The notes below the pieces were generated by a model that did not search any database, was not told the origin of the DNA, and worked only from the letters and a program-made list of their open reading frames with translations. This document shows, piece after piece, positions 37,256 through 46,321 of a DNA stretch of 64,000 nucleotides. Origin of the DNA: Saccharospirillum sp. MSK14-1 (GTDB lineage: Bacteria > Pseudomonadota > Gammaproteobacteria > Pseudomonadales > Natronospirillaceae); assembly GCF_003054965.1 (NCBI RefSeq), contig NZ_MIES01000033.1, positions 1,054,001-1,118,000 on the forward strand, in the 5' to 3' direction. Made by a program: the position numbers and the translations under genes. How positions within the stretch are numbered: the stretch's first letter is position 1; every line of letters begins with the position of its first letter.

Positions 37256-40200
37256 TTATAACTCCGGCATGGTTGCCTGCGACAGGTCGAGCAATTCCCG
37301 GATCGCCACACTGTACATGCTGAATTCGGGCTCACCGACCGCGCGGATTTCACTCATCATCTTCAGCCAGCGCTCAACCAGAATCTGGTTGCGCTCCAAC
37401 CACTCATCCACCAGTTCATCGAGTGACTCATTGCCGATCTGACTGAACAAACCCTGAGTGATGCGCCGCTGCTGCCATTCCAGATCGTCACGGAACGACT
37501 CACGCGCCATCGCCTGCCAATGGGTATTCACACTGAGGCTGTTCACCTGCTCAGCAAAGCTGTCCAGCTCCAACGCATCGCCGACGCGGAAATACCCTTG
37601 AGCTACCTGCATGGGATCGCGCTCCTGGCTTTGTGCCACTGCGACCACACCGAGGGCGGTATAAAGAATATCGGACGCACATACCCGGCGCGCTAACGCT
37701 TCCGGCACACCCTGCTCCACCAACTGAGCCGATTCGCTTAACCAGATTTCTTTTTGATCCTCTGGCAACAGTGTTTCCAGTTGATCATTCATGGTCTGAA
37801 TCGGTTTCTGATAGAGGTCGAGCACGGCTTGAATGTCGATGCCAGTCCGATAGTTTTTCACCAGCCAACGGCTGCCACGACGAACCATGCGGGCCGTTTT
37901 CAACATCAAACGGCTCTGCAGCTCGGTATCAATCTGATGATCGAGCGCTTCCAGCTCATCCCATAACTGGTGCATACCAAAGATATCGCGAGCGGCAACA
38001 TAGGCTTTGGCTGCTTCCAGCGGCGACGCGCCGGTGCTTTCCTGCAGACGATTAAAGTAAGAAATGCCCATGTAGTTAAAGATGTCATTGGCCACCTGTG
38101 TCGCCACAATCTCGCCACGCAAACGATGCTGGTACATGGACTTACCAAATTTCTTACGCATCGCTTCCGGGAAGACGGTCGTTACCGCCGTTTCCAGATA
38201 CGCATCCTGAGCCACATCGGCTTTGATCAGTTGTTCTTTCAAATCGCCTTTGACGTAAGAAATCAACACCGACAGTTCTGGCCGAGTTAAACCCTGACCC
38301 TGTACTTTACGGTCGCTGATCGCTTCATCCGATGGCAAGAACTCCAGTTCGCGATTGAGCTTACCGGCACTGACCAACGCATTGATGAGACGGCGGTATT
38401 CTTCTACCCGCTTGAAGGATTCGGTGTAGGCAATACCCAGCGCTTGTGTCTGGCGGTAGTTATTGCGCAACACCAGTTTGGAGACATCTTCGGTGAGCTT
38501 AAACAAGTTGTCGTTGCGTTGCTTGACGGTGAGGTCACCACTGGCCACCAGGTCGTCGAGCAGAATTTTCATATTCACTTCATGGTCCGAACAATCCACA
38601 CCACCGGCGTTATCAATGAAGTCGGTAAAGCAACGACCGCCGTTGAGGTTGAATTCCACCCGGCCCAACTGACTGAAGCCCAGGTTACCGCCCTCGCCGA
38701 TGACCTTGCATTGCAAATCGCAGCCATCCACACGCAGCGCATCGTTCGCCTTATCGCCGATATCGGAGTGGTTTTCATGGCTGGCTTTCACATAGGTACC
38801 GATGCCGCCATTCCACAACAAATCCACTGGCGCCGTCAGCATGGCACTGATCAGATCGTTAGGTGCCACTTTGGATTTGCTGATGCCAAATACCGCTTTC
38901 ATTTCTTTAGTGACGGAAATGGATTTGGCGCTGCGGCTGAAAATACCGCCACCTTTGGAGATCAGATCGGCATTGTAGTCTTCCCAGCTGGAGCGCGGTA
39001 AATCAAACAACCGCTGACGTTCGGCAAAGCTCTTGGCCGGATCTGGATCCGGGTCGACAAAGATGTGCAGATGATTAAAAGCCCCCACCAGCTTAACCGA
39101 CTCAGAGCGCAATAACCCATTACCAAAAACGTCACCGGCCATGTCACCAATGCCGACCACACTAATCGGATCTTTTTGGACGTCGATACCCAACTCACGG
39201 AAATGCCGTTGTACGCTAACCCAGGCACCGCGTGCCGTGATGCCCATTTTTTTGTGGTCGTAGCCGTTAGAGCCGCCGGACGCAAAGGCATCACCGAGCC
39301 AGAAGCCATAATCAATGGCTTCGGCATTGGCGATGTCAGAGAACGTTGCGGTGCCTTTATCGGCAGCAACCACCAGATAGGGGTCGTCTTCGTCGTACCG
39401 TACCACCTGCGGTGGAGGAACGAGTTCGCCTTCGCTGAGGTTGTCGGTAATGTCGAGCAACGCACGAATAAAGGTTTTATAACTGGCAATACCTTCAGCC
39501 TGAATGGCTTCACGATCGCCATCCACGGGTAGCTGTTTGGCCACGAAGCCACCTTTGGCACCCACCGGCACAATGACCGCGTTCTTAACCTGCTGAGCTT
39601 TTACCAGACCCAATACTTCGGTACGGAAATCTTCAATGCGGTCGGACCAGCGCAGGCCGCCCCGCGCCACCTTACCGCCACGCAGATGCACACCTTCGAT
39701 ACGTGGCGAGTACACAAATATTTCGAACATCGGCTTGGGCAACGGAATATTGCTGATCTTGGCGGGATTCAGTTTGAAACTGAAATAGTCCTTGCGCCGA
39801 CCATCGGCACCTGCCTGATAAAAATTGGTGCGCAAAGTCGCCTTAATCAACTCAACATAGCGACGGAAAATACGGTCTTCATTGATGTTGTTTACCGCAT
39901 CCAGCTGACCGTTAATAGCTTCGAGCCACTTATCCAAATCCTTGTGCACGTTACCCTGCTTATCCGGATTAAAACGGGCAGAAAACAGCTCAACCAAGTT
40001 TTCGGTAATGTCCGTATATTTGATCAAGGTGTCGGCAATGTACTCTTGCGATAAACCAAAACGAATCTGCTTCATATAGCGCGCATAGGCACGCAACATA
40101 GCAACTTCACGCCACGTCAGTTTGGCCCGCAAAATGAGCTGGTTATAGGCATCACTTTCGGCGCGACCGTTCCAAATATTCAAAAAGGCCCGTGCAAATT

Positions 40201-42073
40201 CTTCGCGGTATTGCACCGGATCGATCAGTGGGTTGGGCTCATAGAGCAATGAGAAATCGTAAATCCAGATGCACTCGTCATCACCGTAATTGATTTCATA
40301 GGGATACTCGTCGATGACTTTCAAACCCAGATTTTCCAGAACGGGCATCAGCTCGGATAACAACAGTGCCTCACCCTTTTTGAAAATCTTTAATTTCAAT
40401 TCACTGCCCGTCGGCTCCATGGCGCGATAGAAACTCAGTGCAATAGGCTCTGCATTTTTCTTGTTCAGCGATTCCATGCGCTGAATATCTGCGACAGCCA
40501 CGCGCGGACTGTACTGTTCTCGATAACTTGCCGGGAAGGCTTCGTGATAGCGCTGATGCAGCTGAATACCCTGCTCTTCACCAAAGTTCTCTACCAAGAC
40601 TTGTTGCAGCTCGTCAGTCCAGCGACGAGCAATCTGGAAGATGCGTTTTTCCAGTGCCTCAGTTGGTAACTCACCTTCAATAGGCTGCTTGAGCTTGAAC
40701 ACCAGACGGGTTCGAGCCAACACCGACTCACTGAAAAAAGTGGTGAAATCCGAGCCTTCAACATCGAATTGCTCTGCCAACATATCGTGAATTTGCTGGC
40801 GCAACTGCGAGTTAAAAATATCACGCGGCACGTAGACAATGGCGGTTAAGAACTTACCGTAGATATCACGACGCAATAACAAACGAATGCGCTTACGTTC
40901 CTGAATGGCCAGCACGTCCAACGTCATGTTCAACAAGGTATCAATGGATGCCTGAATGAGTTCATCACGCGGGAAGGTAAACAGAATGGCCGCCAGTTCT
41001 TTGTAGTTATGACTGCCTTGGGCAAACCCACTTTGCTCCAGAACCTGCTCGATTTTTCGCCGCACCACGGGAATGGTGTCAGGCGAACCGTTGTATACGG
41101 TGGAAGTATAAAGCCCCAGAAAACGACGGCCGCCAATCACTTCACCCTTATCGTTGAAGCGTTTGACCAAGACATAATCGGAATAAGCCGGACGATGCAC
41201 ATTGGAGCGTCGGCCGGACTTGGAGAAGATCAGCAACTCTTTTTCAAAAACATGATGGCGACGCTGCTCGGTCATCTCATCGATGAATTCTTCGCGTCGC
41301 TTGTTGCTTTGCCGGAACAAACCCAAGGCACTGCCGTCTACCTGCGTGACCTTGCCGTCGTCGATTTCATATTCGTCATAAGCCAGAAACGTGAAATGAT
41401 TTTCCGCTAACCATTTCATAAAGACTTCGGCTTCATCCAGCTCGCTCTGATCTACCGGGTACTTCTGAGTATGGAAATCAGCGATAGCGTCTTCGGTTTT
41501 CTTCAGGATATTCGGGTAATCAGCGATCACCCGCTTGACCTCTTCCACCACCGAGTTGATCGCGTTGGCAATGTCTTCGCGTTCAGCGGATACCGTGGTT
41601 CGATCCACTTCAATACACAGCAGCAATTCGCGCGGCTTTTCTTTATCAAAGCCTTCAAAGCGACCGTCTTTAGACCGAGCCACACCCAGGCTGGCATGAA
41701 ACAGAGTATGAATGTTGGCGTCCAGTCGATTCAGCGTCAGACGAACAGAATCGATGATAAAGGGAACATCTTCGTATAAGACGGTGACAATGGTATGCGG
41801 TGACTGCCACTCGTTTTCTTCAACGTTGGGATTAAAGACATCTACGCTTTGCTGACCACCCTCGTGTTGCTGCAACGTACGCCATAACGAAACGACCATG
41901 CCAGCCAGGTCGGTGGTGTCATAGCTGGCCAGATCCTGCATGGAGGCATGCTGGAACAAATGCTCAATCAGAATCCGAAGATCGGCATGCTTGTCCTTGG
42001 GAAAATGAGGCGTTAAACGTGCATAAAGAGTGTCTAGTAACTCAATCCGTCGAGGTGACAGGGTGGTGGTCAT
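37256..42073 (-). CDS. gdhB: NAD-specific glutamate dehydrogenase, 180-kDa class
   Basis: A very large (1605-residue) NAD-dependent glutamate dehydrogenase that catabolises glutamate to 2-oxoglutarate and ammonia. The long N-terminal part (about 1-700) contains regulatory ACT-like regions. The catalytic domain begins near HLRGGKVARGGLRWSDR, with PVGAKGGFVAKQLP holding the active-site Lys, and VVGIGDMAGDVFGNG in the dinucleotide region. Length and motifs match the Pseudomonas GdhB and Streptomyces enzymes rather than the 50-kDa class. It stands alone as a transcription unit with AGAGG before the start. Confidence 0.97.
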   Translation of the reverse strand: MTTTLSPRRIELLDTLYARLTPHFPKDKHADLRILIEHLFQHASMQDLASYDTTDLAGMVVSLWRTLQQHEGGQQSVDVFNPNVEENEWQSPHTIVTVLYEDVPFIIDSVRLTLNRLDANIHTLFHASLGVARSKDGRFEGFDKEKPRELLLCIEVDRTTVSAEREDIANAINSVVEEVKRVIADYPNILKKTEDAIADFHTQKYPVDQSELDEAEVFMKWLAENHFTFLAYDEYEIDDGKVTQVDGSALGLFRQSNKRREEFIDEMTEQRRHHVFEKELLIFSKSGRRSNVHRPAYSDYVLVKRFNDKGEVIGGRRFLGLYTSTVYNGSPDTIPVVRRKIEQVLEQSGFAQGSHNYKELAAILFTFPRDELIQASIDTLLNMTLDVLAIQERKRIRLLLRRDIYGKFLTAIVYVPRDIFNSQLRQQIHDMLAEQFDVEGSDFTTFFSESVLARTRLVFKLKQPIEGELPTEALEKRIFQIARRWTDELQQVLVENFGEEQGIQLHQRYHEAFPASYREQYSPRVAVADIQRMESLNKKNAEPIALSFYRAMEPTGSELKLKIFKKGEALLLSELMPVLENLGLKVIDEYPYEINYGDDECIWIYDFSLLYEPNPLIDPVQYREEFARAFLNIWNGRAESDAYNQLILRAKLTWREVAMLRAYARYMKQIRFGLSQEYIADTLIKYTDITENLVELFSARFNPDKQGNVHKDLDKWLEAINGQLDAVNNINEDRIFRRYVELIKATLRTNFYQAGADGRRKDYFSFKLNPAKISNIPLPKPMFEIFVYSPRIEGVHLRGGKVARGGLRWSDRIEDFRTEVLGLVKAQQVKNAVIVPVGAKGGFVAKQLPVDGDREAIQAEGIASYKTFIRALLDITDNLSEGELVPPPQVVRYDEDDPYLVVAADKGTATFSDIANAEAIDYGFWLGDAFASGGSNGYDHKKMGITARGAWVSVQRHFRELGIDVQKDPISVVGIGDMAGDVFGNGLLRSESVKLVGAFNHLHIFVDPDPDPAKSFAERQRLFDLPRSSWEDYNADLISKGGGIFSRSAKSISVTKEMKAVFGISKSKVAPNDLISAMLTAPVDLLWNGGIGTYVKASHENHSDIGDKANDALRVDGCDLQCKVIGEGGNLGFSQLGRVEFNLNGGRCFTDFIDNAGGVDCSDHEVNMKILLDDLVASGDLTVKQRNDNLFKLTEDVSKLVLRNNYRQTQALGIAYTESFKRVEEYRRLINALVSAGKLNRELEFLPSDEAISDRKVQGQGLTRPELSVLISYVKGDLKEQLIKADVAQDAYLETAVTTVFPEAMRKKFGKSMYQHRLRGEIVATQVANDIFNYMGISYFNRLQESTGASPLEAAKAYVAARDIFGMHQLWDELEALDHQIDTELQSRLMLKTARMVRRGSRWLVKNYRTGIDIQAVLDLYQKPIQTMNDQLETLLPEDQKEIWLSESAQLVEQGVPEALARRVCASDILYTALGVVAVAQSQERDPMQVAQGYFRVGDALELDSFAEQVNSLSVNTHWQAMARESFRDDLEWQQRRITQGLFSQIGNESLDELVDEWLERNQILVERWLKMMSEIRAVGEPEFSMYSVAIRELLDLSQATMPEL

Positions 42074-42196
42074 TGTTGGCCTCTGTAGGTTGTTGTTATG
42101 CGCAGTCCGAATGGGTTGCTGGCAATCGTTGTGCCGCCAGGGTGGACGGCCTTATTCTCTAGCATAGACAAACACTCGCCAGTACGCTGGCACATT

Positions 42197-42242
42197 GGTG
42201 TCGCCTTTTGATCACTGGGGTCGCAATCGTGAAAGCGACACC
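42197..42242. repeat. Inverted repeat in the gdhB-DUF2970 divergent region
   Basis: GGTGTCGC (42197-42204) and its exact reverse complement GCGACACC (42235-42242), 30 nt apart, with extra inner pairing of TTT/AAA and CAC/GTG. It lies just before the DUF2970 ribosome site. It could be an operator or an RNA hairpin. Confidence 0.5.
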
Positions 42243-42265
42243 GAAACAAAGTGGGAGAAAAACAC

Positions 42266-42484
42266 ATGGTGGAGAATCGAGCGTCTCGGGCAGAGAGTCG
42301 ACTGAGCCGGTTATGGCGTCTGATATTGAGTCTGTTGGCGGGGCTGGTAGGCGTGCAAAGCGATAAAAATAGAGTCAGCGACTTCCACTCGACCAGCATT
42401 TGGCCGTTTATCATCGGCGGCATTTTGATGACCGCTGTGTTTGTTTTGGCGCTGATCCTACTGGTGCGCACACTGGCTCCCTAG
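42266..42484 (+). CDS. DUF2970 small membrane protein
   Basis: A 72-residue protein with a basic N-terminus, a first hydrophobic stretch including LSLLAGLVGVQS (about 20-31), the conserved GVQS....DF pattern of DUF2970, and one strong transmembrane helix near 46-68 (FIIGGILMTAVFVLALILLV). Function unknown. The start at 42266 (MVENRASR) has GGGAGAA 8 nt upstream. It diverges from gdhB. Confidence 0.8.
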   Translation: MVENRASRAESRLSRLWRLILSLLAGLVGVQSDKNRVSDFHSTSIWPFIIGGILMTAVFVLALILLVRTLAP

Positions 42485-42493
42485 CCAAGCGGT

Positions 42494-42517
42494 AAAGAAA
42501 AAGGGCCTTGGAGGCCC
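42494..42517 (-). terminator. Terminator of the 37-residue membrane peptide gene
   Basis: On the minus strand GGGCC, loop TCCAA, GGCCC then TTTTTCTTT. On the plus strand the same stem is followed only by a weak pyrimidine run, so it may also help end the DUF2970 transcript. Confidence 0.65.
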
Positions 42518-42589
42518 CTCTTTCGGGTCGGTTTCAAGGCGACCCCTCTAAATCCGGTTCAGTGGATCCTTGTTGATCCCACGGTTGTC

Positions 42590-42703
42590 TCAGGCAGCGG
42601 TCGCCACCCAGTAAATGGCTGCAACGACGACCGTCGCTACGATGACCACGGCGGCAATAGCATCCGCACGGGCATCACTCATTCCAACTTTCTTGCTGGC
42701 CAT
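42590..42703 (-). CDS. 37-residue single-helix membrane peptide, unknown function
   Basis: A very short gene with complete signals: a consensus-like promoter, the ribosome site AGGAGG 8 nt before the ATG at 42703, and a terminator. The product begins MASKKVGMSDARADAIAA, basic then polar, and continues as one hydrophobic helix (about residues 16-36, rich in Ala/Val with a single Trp) and ends WVATAA. I do not recognise the family. It could be a regulator or stabiliser of a membrane complex, or a phage-shock-like small protein; nothing in the sequence decides this. Confidence 0.7.
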   Translation of the reverse strand: MASKKVGMSDARADAIAAVVIVATVVVAAIYWVATAA

Positions 42704-42782
42704 GGTTCGTCCTCCTGTTATTGTTGTTCTGTTCGCCGCTGAGGGCCGATACGGCGTGCAAGATCCGCCGTCTACCGCGGTC

Positions 42783-42811
42783 ATTTAACTCTGTAAGTGG
42801 CTCGGGTTCAA
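42783..42811 (-). promoter_or_regulatory. Promoter of the 37-residue peptide gene
   Basis: On the minus strand TTGAAC (42806-42811), a 17-nt spacer and TTAAAT (42783-42788), about 80 nt before the start codon. Confidence 0.6.
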
Positions 42812-42856
42812 GCGCCACCATATAACGGTATGAACTCAAATTATGAAAATTAAATC

Positions 42857-42886
42857 ATTCCTGGAATAAGCAAACTTCGTTAGAGT
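42857..42886 (+). promoter_or_regulatory. cysI promoter region with ATTCC/GGAAT palindrome
   Basis: ATTCC-T-GGAAT at 42857-42867 overlaps a poor -35 (TTCCTG, 42858-42863); 17 nt further is TAGAGT (42881-42886). A weak core promoter under a palindrome suits an activator-dependent gene; CysB is the obvious candidate, by inference. Confidence 0.4.
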
Positions 42887-42924
42887 AGCGCCCAACCTTC
42901 ACCAGACCGATACAGGTTGCCTTG

Positions 42925-44586
42925 ATGTACGTTTACGACTCGTTCGACCAAAAAGTGGTTGATGAACGCGTCGCTCAGTTCCGTGAACAAACTGAGCGTT
43001 ACCTCGACGGCCAACTGGCCGACGACGAATTTCTGCCACTGCGCCTGCAAAATGGCCTCTACATTCAACGCCACGCACCCATGCTGCGCATCGCTGTACC
43101 GTATGGCTTATTGAGTTCCAAGCAACTGCGCAAGCTGGCTGAACTCACCGAAACCTACGATAAAGGCTACGGTCACTTCACGACCCGCCAGAACGTTCAG
43201 TTCAATTGGCCGGCATTGGAAGACGTACCCGACATATTGGCGGGGCTGGCTGACGTCCAGATGCACGCCATCCAGACGTCTGGCAACTGCATTCGTAACA
43301 CCACCACCGACCAGTTCGCTGGCGTGCTGCGTGACGAAATTGCCGACCCACGTCCCTGGTGCGAATTGATTCGCCAATGGTCAACCCTGCATCCGGAATT
43401 CGCCTTCCTGCCGCGTAAGTTCAAAATTGCCGTTAATGGCAGCACGAACAGCGATCGTGCCGCCGTTCGCTTTCACGACATCGGTCTGGAGCTGGTGCGT
43501 AACGATGCCGGCGAACTGGGCTTTAAAGTCTTTGTCGGCGGTGGCTTGGGCCGTACGCCTCTGGTCGGCCAGGAAGTCCGCGATTTCTTACCGGGCATAC
43601 ATTTGTTGAGCTATCTCGAAGCCATTTTGCGCGTCTATAACCTGCTGGGTCGACGCGACAACAAATACAAAGCACGCATTAAAATTCTGGTGAAAGCGCT
43701 GGGTGTTGAAGCCTTCCGTGACAAAGTCGAAGCCGAGTGGGCGCACCTGAAAGACGGACCGGCCACTCTGACCGAAGCCGAGATCGCACGCGTTGCCGAG
43801 CACTTTGTTGACCCGGCATATGAAAACCTGGCCGATGCCGATGCCATCCTGGCGCAACAAAAAGCCGACCATCCGGGCTTTGCACAGTGGCTCGATCGCA
43901 ACGTCTACTTGCATAAAAAGCCGGGTTACGCGGCGGTTACGTTGTCGATCAAAAAACTCGGTTACGCTCCGGGCGACTGCACCGCTGACCAAATGCGCAG
44001 CGTGGCTCATCTGGCCGACCAGTTTTCCTTCGGCGAATTGCGCGTCAGCCACGAACAAAACCTGATTCTCGCCGATGTGCGGCAGGATCAATTACTGGAA
44101 TTGTGGGAAGCCGCCAAGTTGGTCGGGTTTGCCACCGCGAACATCGGCACGCTGACCGATGTTATCTGCTGCCCAGGCGGCGATTACTGTGCTCTGGCCA
44201 ACGCCAAGTCCATCCCCATCGCTGAATCCATCCAGGCGCAGTTTGACGACCTGGATTACCTCTACGATCTGGGCGATTTGGATTTGAACATTTCTGGCTG
44301 CATGAACGCCTGTGGTCATCACCACATCGGCAACATCGGCATTCTCGGCGTCGATAAAAAAGGCGAAGAGTTCTATCAGGTATCGCTCGGCGGCGACTCC
44401 GGCCAAAACGCTCGCGTCGGTAAAATTCTCGGCCCGTCATTCAACGCCGAAGACATTCCCGCGGTCGTCGACAAGGTTATTCAGGTGTACACCGAAAACC
44501 GCCAGCCTGAAGAAGCCTTTGTCGACACTGTCGAACGCCTGGGTCTGGATCCGTTCAAGGAGCGCGTCTATGCAAAATCTCATTAA
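42925..44586 (+). CDS. cysI: Sulfite reductase hemoprotein (siroheme, 4Fe-4S)
   Basis: Reduces sulfite to sulfide in cysteine synthesis. The siroheme/cluster cysteines are in VICCPGGDYC and in ISGCMNACGHHH; sulfite-binding Arg/Lys motifs such as QTSGNCIRNTTTDQ and PRKFKIAVNGS are intact. The 553-residue sequence closely resembles the Pseudomonas CysI (MYVYDxxDQxxxxxRVxQFR start). ATG 42925 is used; a TTG one codon earlier is not needed. No flavoprotein CysJ is present, so electrons may come from another reductase or ferredoxin. It overlaps the DUF934 gene by 17 nt. Confidence 0.95.
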   Translation: MYVYDSFDQKVVDERVAQFREQTERYLDGQLADDEFLPLRLQNGLYIQRHAPMLRIAVPYGLLSSKQLRKLAELTETYDKGYGHFTTRQNVQFNWPALEDVPDILAGLADVQMHAIQTSGNCIRNTTTDQFAGVLRDEIADPRPWCELIRQWSTLHPEFAFLPRKFKIAVNGSTNSDRAAVRFHDIGLELVRNDAGELGFKVFVGGGLGRTPLVGQEVRDFLPGIHLLSYLEAILRVYNLLGRRDNKYKARIKILVKALGVEAFRDKVEAEWAHLKDGPATLTEAEIARVAEHFVDPAYENLADADAILAQQKADHPGFAQWLDRNVYLHKKPGYAAVTLSIKKLGYAPGDCTADQMRSVAHLADQFSFGELRVSHEQNLILADVRQDQLLELWEAAKLVGFATANIGTLTDVICCPGGDYCALANAKSIPIAESIQAQFDDLDYLYDLGDLDLNISGCMNACGHHHIGNIGILGVDKKGEEFYQVSLGGDSGQNARVGKILGPSFNAEDIPAVVDKVIQVYTENRQPEEAFVDTVERLGLDPFKERVYAKSH

Positions 44587-45055
44587 GAACGGCGCGCTGC
44601 TGACCGACGACGCCTGGGTGCTGATCGAAGACGACAGCACCAACATCGCCGAAAATACGGCTGCCATTTTGCCGCTGCCGCGTTATCTGGCGCTGAATGA
44701 AGCCAACAATTTGCCGACACGTGTCGGTGTTTGGCTGAACGATGAACAAATGGCCGATGACGTTGCCGACCTGCTCGACAAGGTGGAACTGGTCGCCCTG
44801 CACTTTCCCAAATTCGCCGATGGCCGCAGCTTCTCCAAAGCACGGCTGCTGCGCGACCGTCTGGGTTACCAGGGTGAAATTCGCGCCATAGGCGACTTCC
44901 TGCCCGACCAGGTCGACTACATGGCGCGCTGTGGCATCGACGCTTTCGCCTGTCGCAACGAACAGGAAGCCAGAACGGCACTGTCGATGCTCGATACTTT
45001 CAGCATCCATTACCAGGGTGATGTCAGCCAAAGCGCCCTCTTTCAACAGCGTTGA
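44570..45055 (+). CDS. DUF934 protein, sulfite reductase partner
   Basis: A 161-residue DUF934 protein, the usual neighbour of Pseudomonas-type cysI. It contains the conserved regions GVWL, FPKFADGRSFSKARLLRDR and GDFLPDQVDYMARCGIDAF. It has no cysteine cluster motif that would make it an electron carrier by itself. The start at 44570 has AGGAG 7 nt upstream and lies within cysI, so translation is coupled. The role in sulfite reduction is known only by genomic linkage. Confidence 0.9.
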   Translation: MQNLIKNGALLTDDAWVLIEDDSTNIAENTAAILPLPRYLALNEANNLPTRVGVWLNDEQMADDVADLLDKVELVALHFPKFADGRSFSKARLLRDRLGYQGEIRAIGDFLPDQVDYMARCGIDAFACRNEQEARTALSMLDTFSIHYQGDVSQSALFQQR

Positions 45056-45133
45056 ATAGCCGCTTTATCACGGCGGCGCCCGTTCTGGACGCCGCCCGTC
45101 TCCCTTCAAAGCTCGCTTCTGAATCAAACGCTT

Positions 45134-45160
45134 TCAAACGATTTCACATAAATCGTTTGA
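45134..45160. repeat. 10-bp inverted repeat over the sulA -35 box
   Basis: TCAAACGATT (45134-45143), a 7-nt centre and AATCGTTTGA (45151-45160). A further direct CAAACG copy is at 45125-45130. The right arm covers most of the sulA -35 hexamer, so this could be an operator for a second regulator. Confidence 0.6.
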
Positions 45161-45211
45161 CCCCAGTATTTTTACTGTATATAAATACAGCTACTGTATG
45201 TTTGAACAGTA
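45157..45211 (+). promoter_or_regulatory. sulA promoter with two LexA boxes
   Basis: Promoter TTGACC (45157-45162), 17 nt, TATAAA (45180-45185). LexA box 1 (45173-45192) is CTG-N10-CAG covering the -10; box 2 (45192-45211) is a second CTG-N10-CAG 19 nt downstream. Both carry the TATA-rich centre typical of gammaproteobacterial SOS operators. Confidence 0.9.
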
Positions 45212-45223
45212 AAGGAGCCGACC

Positions 45224-45760
45224 ATGCACGCCCTGAACAACACCGACCAGGCAATGCAAACCCCGCAGTTTTGGCGCACCCCAGCGCGGAAGCCCATTGC
45301 ACAACTGCGTCGGGAAGCAAAACCGTCCCAGCCGGAAGGAACCTTTACTGAGATTTTTTGCCATCACGGCGGACTGAACCAGCTGCACTTGCTGGTACCA
45401 ACGTTGGCGAAACTCAGCCAGCAACAACAGCGGTGGATTACCTTTATTGCACCGCCCTGCCTGCCCAACAACGCCGCACTCAAACGCGCCGGTGTCGATA
45501 CCACCAAGGTTCGTGTGGTACATACCCGCTCCGTTACCGACTACTGGCACACACTGGAAGAAGCATTAGGCAATGGAATGAGCAGCACTGTCCTGGCCTG
45601 GCCCCCGCACGGCGAATTCAACGACGCCCACCGCGAAGTGCTCAAGCGGGCGTCCATTGACGGTCAAACACAGACGTTCGTATTCCGGCAATTGGGGATG
45701 GCTCAAAATGAAATCCCGCAGGCAAAAGAAGAAACCCTCCAATTGGCCTTAGCGTTGTAA
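45224..45760 (+). CDS. sulA: SOS cell-division inhibitor SulA
   Basis: SulA binds FtsZ and blocks septum formation during DNA damage. The 178-residue protein has the RecA-like SulA core: EIFCHHGGLNQLHLLVPTLAKL, then RWITFIAPPCLP, and SSTVLAWPPH (longest motif at about residues 44-65). Two LexA boxes over the promoter strongly support the call. AAAGGAG stands 6 nt before the ATG. In Pseudomonas sulA lies next to lexA; here it is about 16 kb away, downstream of the sulfite reductase genes. Confidence 0.92.
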   Translation: MHALNNTDQAMQTPQFWRTPARKPIAQLRREAKPSQPEGTFTEIFCHHGGLNQLHLLVPTLAKLSQQQQRWITFIAPPCLPNNAALKRAGVDTTKVRVVHTRSVTDYWHTLEEALGNGMSSTVLAWPPHGEFNDAHREVLKRASIDGQTQTFVFRQLGMAQNEIPQAKEETLQLALAL

Positions 45761-45789
45761 CAACGAACTAATAGCAAAAGGAACAGCGG

Positions 45790-46188
45790 ATGTTTGATCA
45801 TCTCAGCACCTACGCAACGGATTTCGACGCCACCAAAAAATTCTACGACGGCGCCCTGGCGGCACTTGGCTATAGCGTACAAATGGAATTCGTCGCCGGC
45901 TGGAACACCGACTTCCCGACTCAACGCATGTGCGCTTATGGCCCAGACGGTCAGCCCAACTTCTGGATCATTGAAGTTAAAAGCCATTACACGCCCAGAC
46001 ATTTAGCCTTCACCGCTAACGACCGAAAATCGGTTGATGCGTTCTATCAAGCAGCCATGACTGCCGGCGGTACTGATAACGGCGAACCCGGACTGCGTTC
46101 GACATACCACGAACACTACTATGGCGCCTTTGTAATCGACCCGGATGGGAACAATATGGAAGCGGTCTGCCATCGAGCAGATGGTTGA
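45790..46188 (+). CDS. VOC (glyoxalase/bleomycin resistance) family protein
   Basis: A 132-residue protein with the two beta-alpha-beta-beta-beta repeats of the vicinal oxygen chelate superfamily: FDHLSTYATDFDATKKFYDGAL at the start (about residues 2-23), HLAFTANDRKSVDAFYQAA in the middle, and the terminal FVIDPDGNNMEAVCH with the metal-ligand Glu. The substrate cannot be told. It lies 29 nt after sulA on the same strand with AAAGGA before the ATG, and I see no terminator between, so it should be expressed with sulA under LexA. Confidence 0.88.
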   Translation: MFDHLSTYATDFDATKKFYDGALAALGYSVQMEFVAGWNTDFPTQRMCAYGPDGQPNFWIIEVKSHYTPRHLAFTANDRKSVDAFYQAAMTAGGTDNGEPGLRSTYHEHYYGAFVIDPDGNNMEAVCHRADG

Positions 46189-46215
46189 TAGATTAATCGT
46201 TTCGAGTTGAATAAA

Positions 46216-46303
46216 TGGTGCCCGGAGCCGGAATCGAACCGGCACGGCCGCAATGGCCGAGGGATTTTAAGTCCCTTGTGTCTACCAGTTTCACCATCCG
46301 GGC
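46216..46303 (-). tRNA. tRNA-Leu (TAA)
   Basis: An 88-nt type II tRNA with a long variable arm (CGGCCATTGCGGCCG), anticodon loop CTTAAAA (anticodon TAA), acceptor GCCCGGA and an encoded CCA. Last gene of the Gly-Cys-Leu operon. Confidence 0.96.
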
Positions 46304-46321
46304 GTCGAAAACTTGCCAGGG

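Noticed and set aside
42922-42924. TTG start for cysI one codon upstream
   Set aside because: The ATG at 42925 gives the conserved MYVYD N-terminus; the TTG adds nothing.
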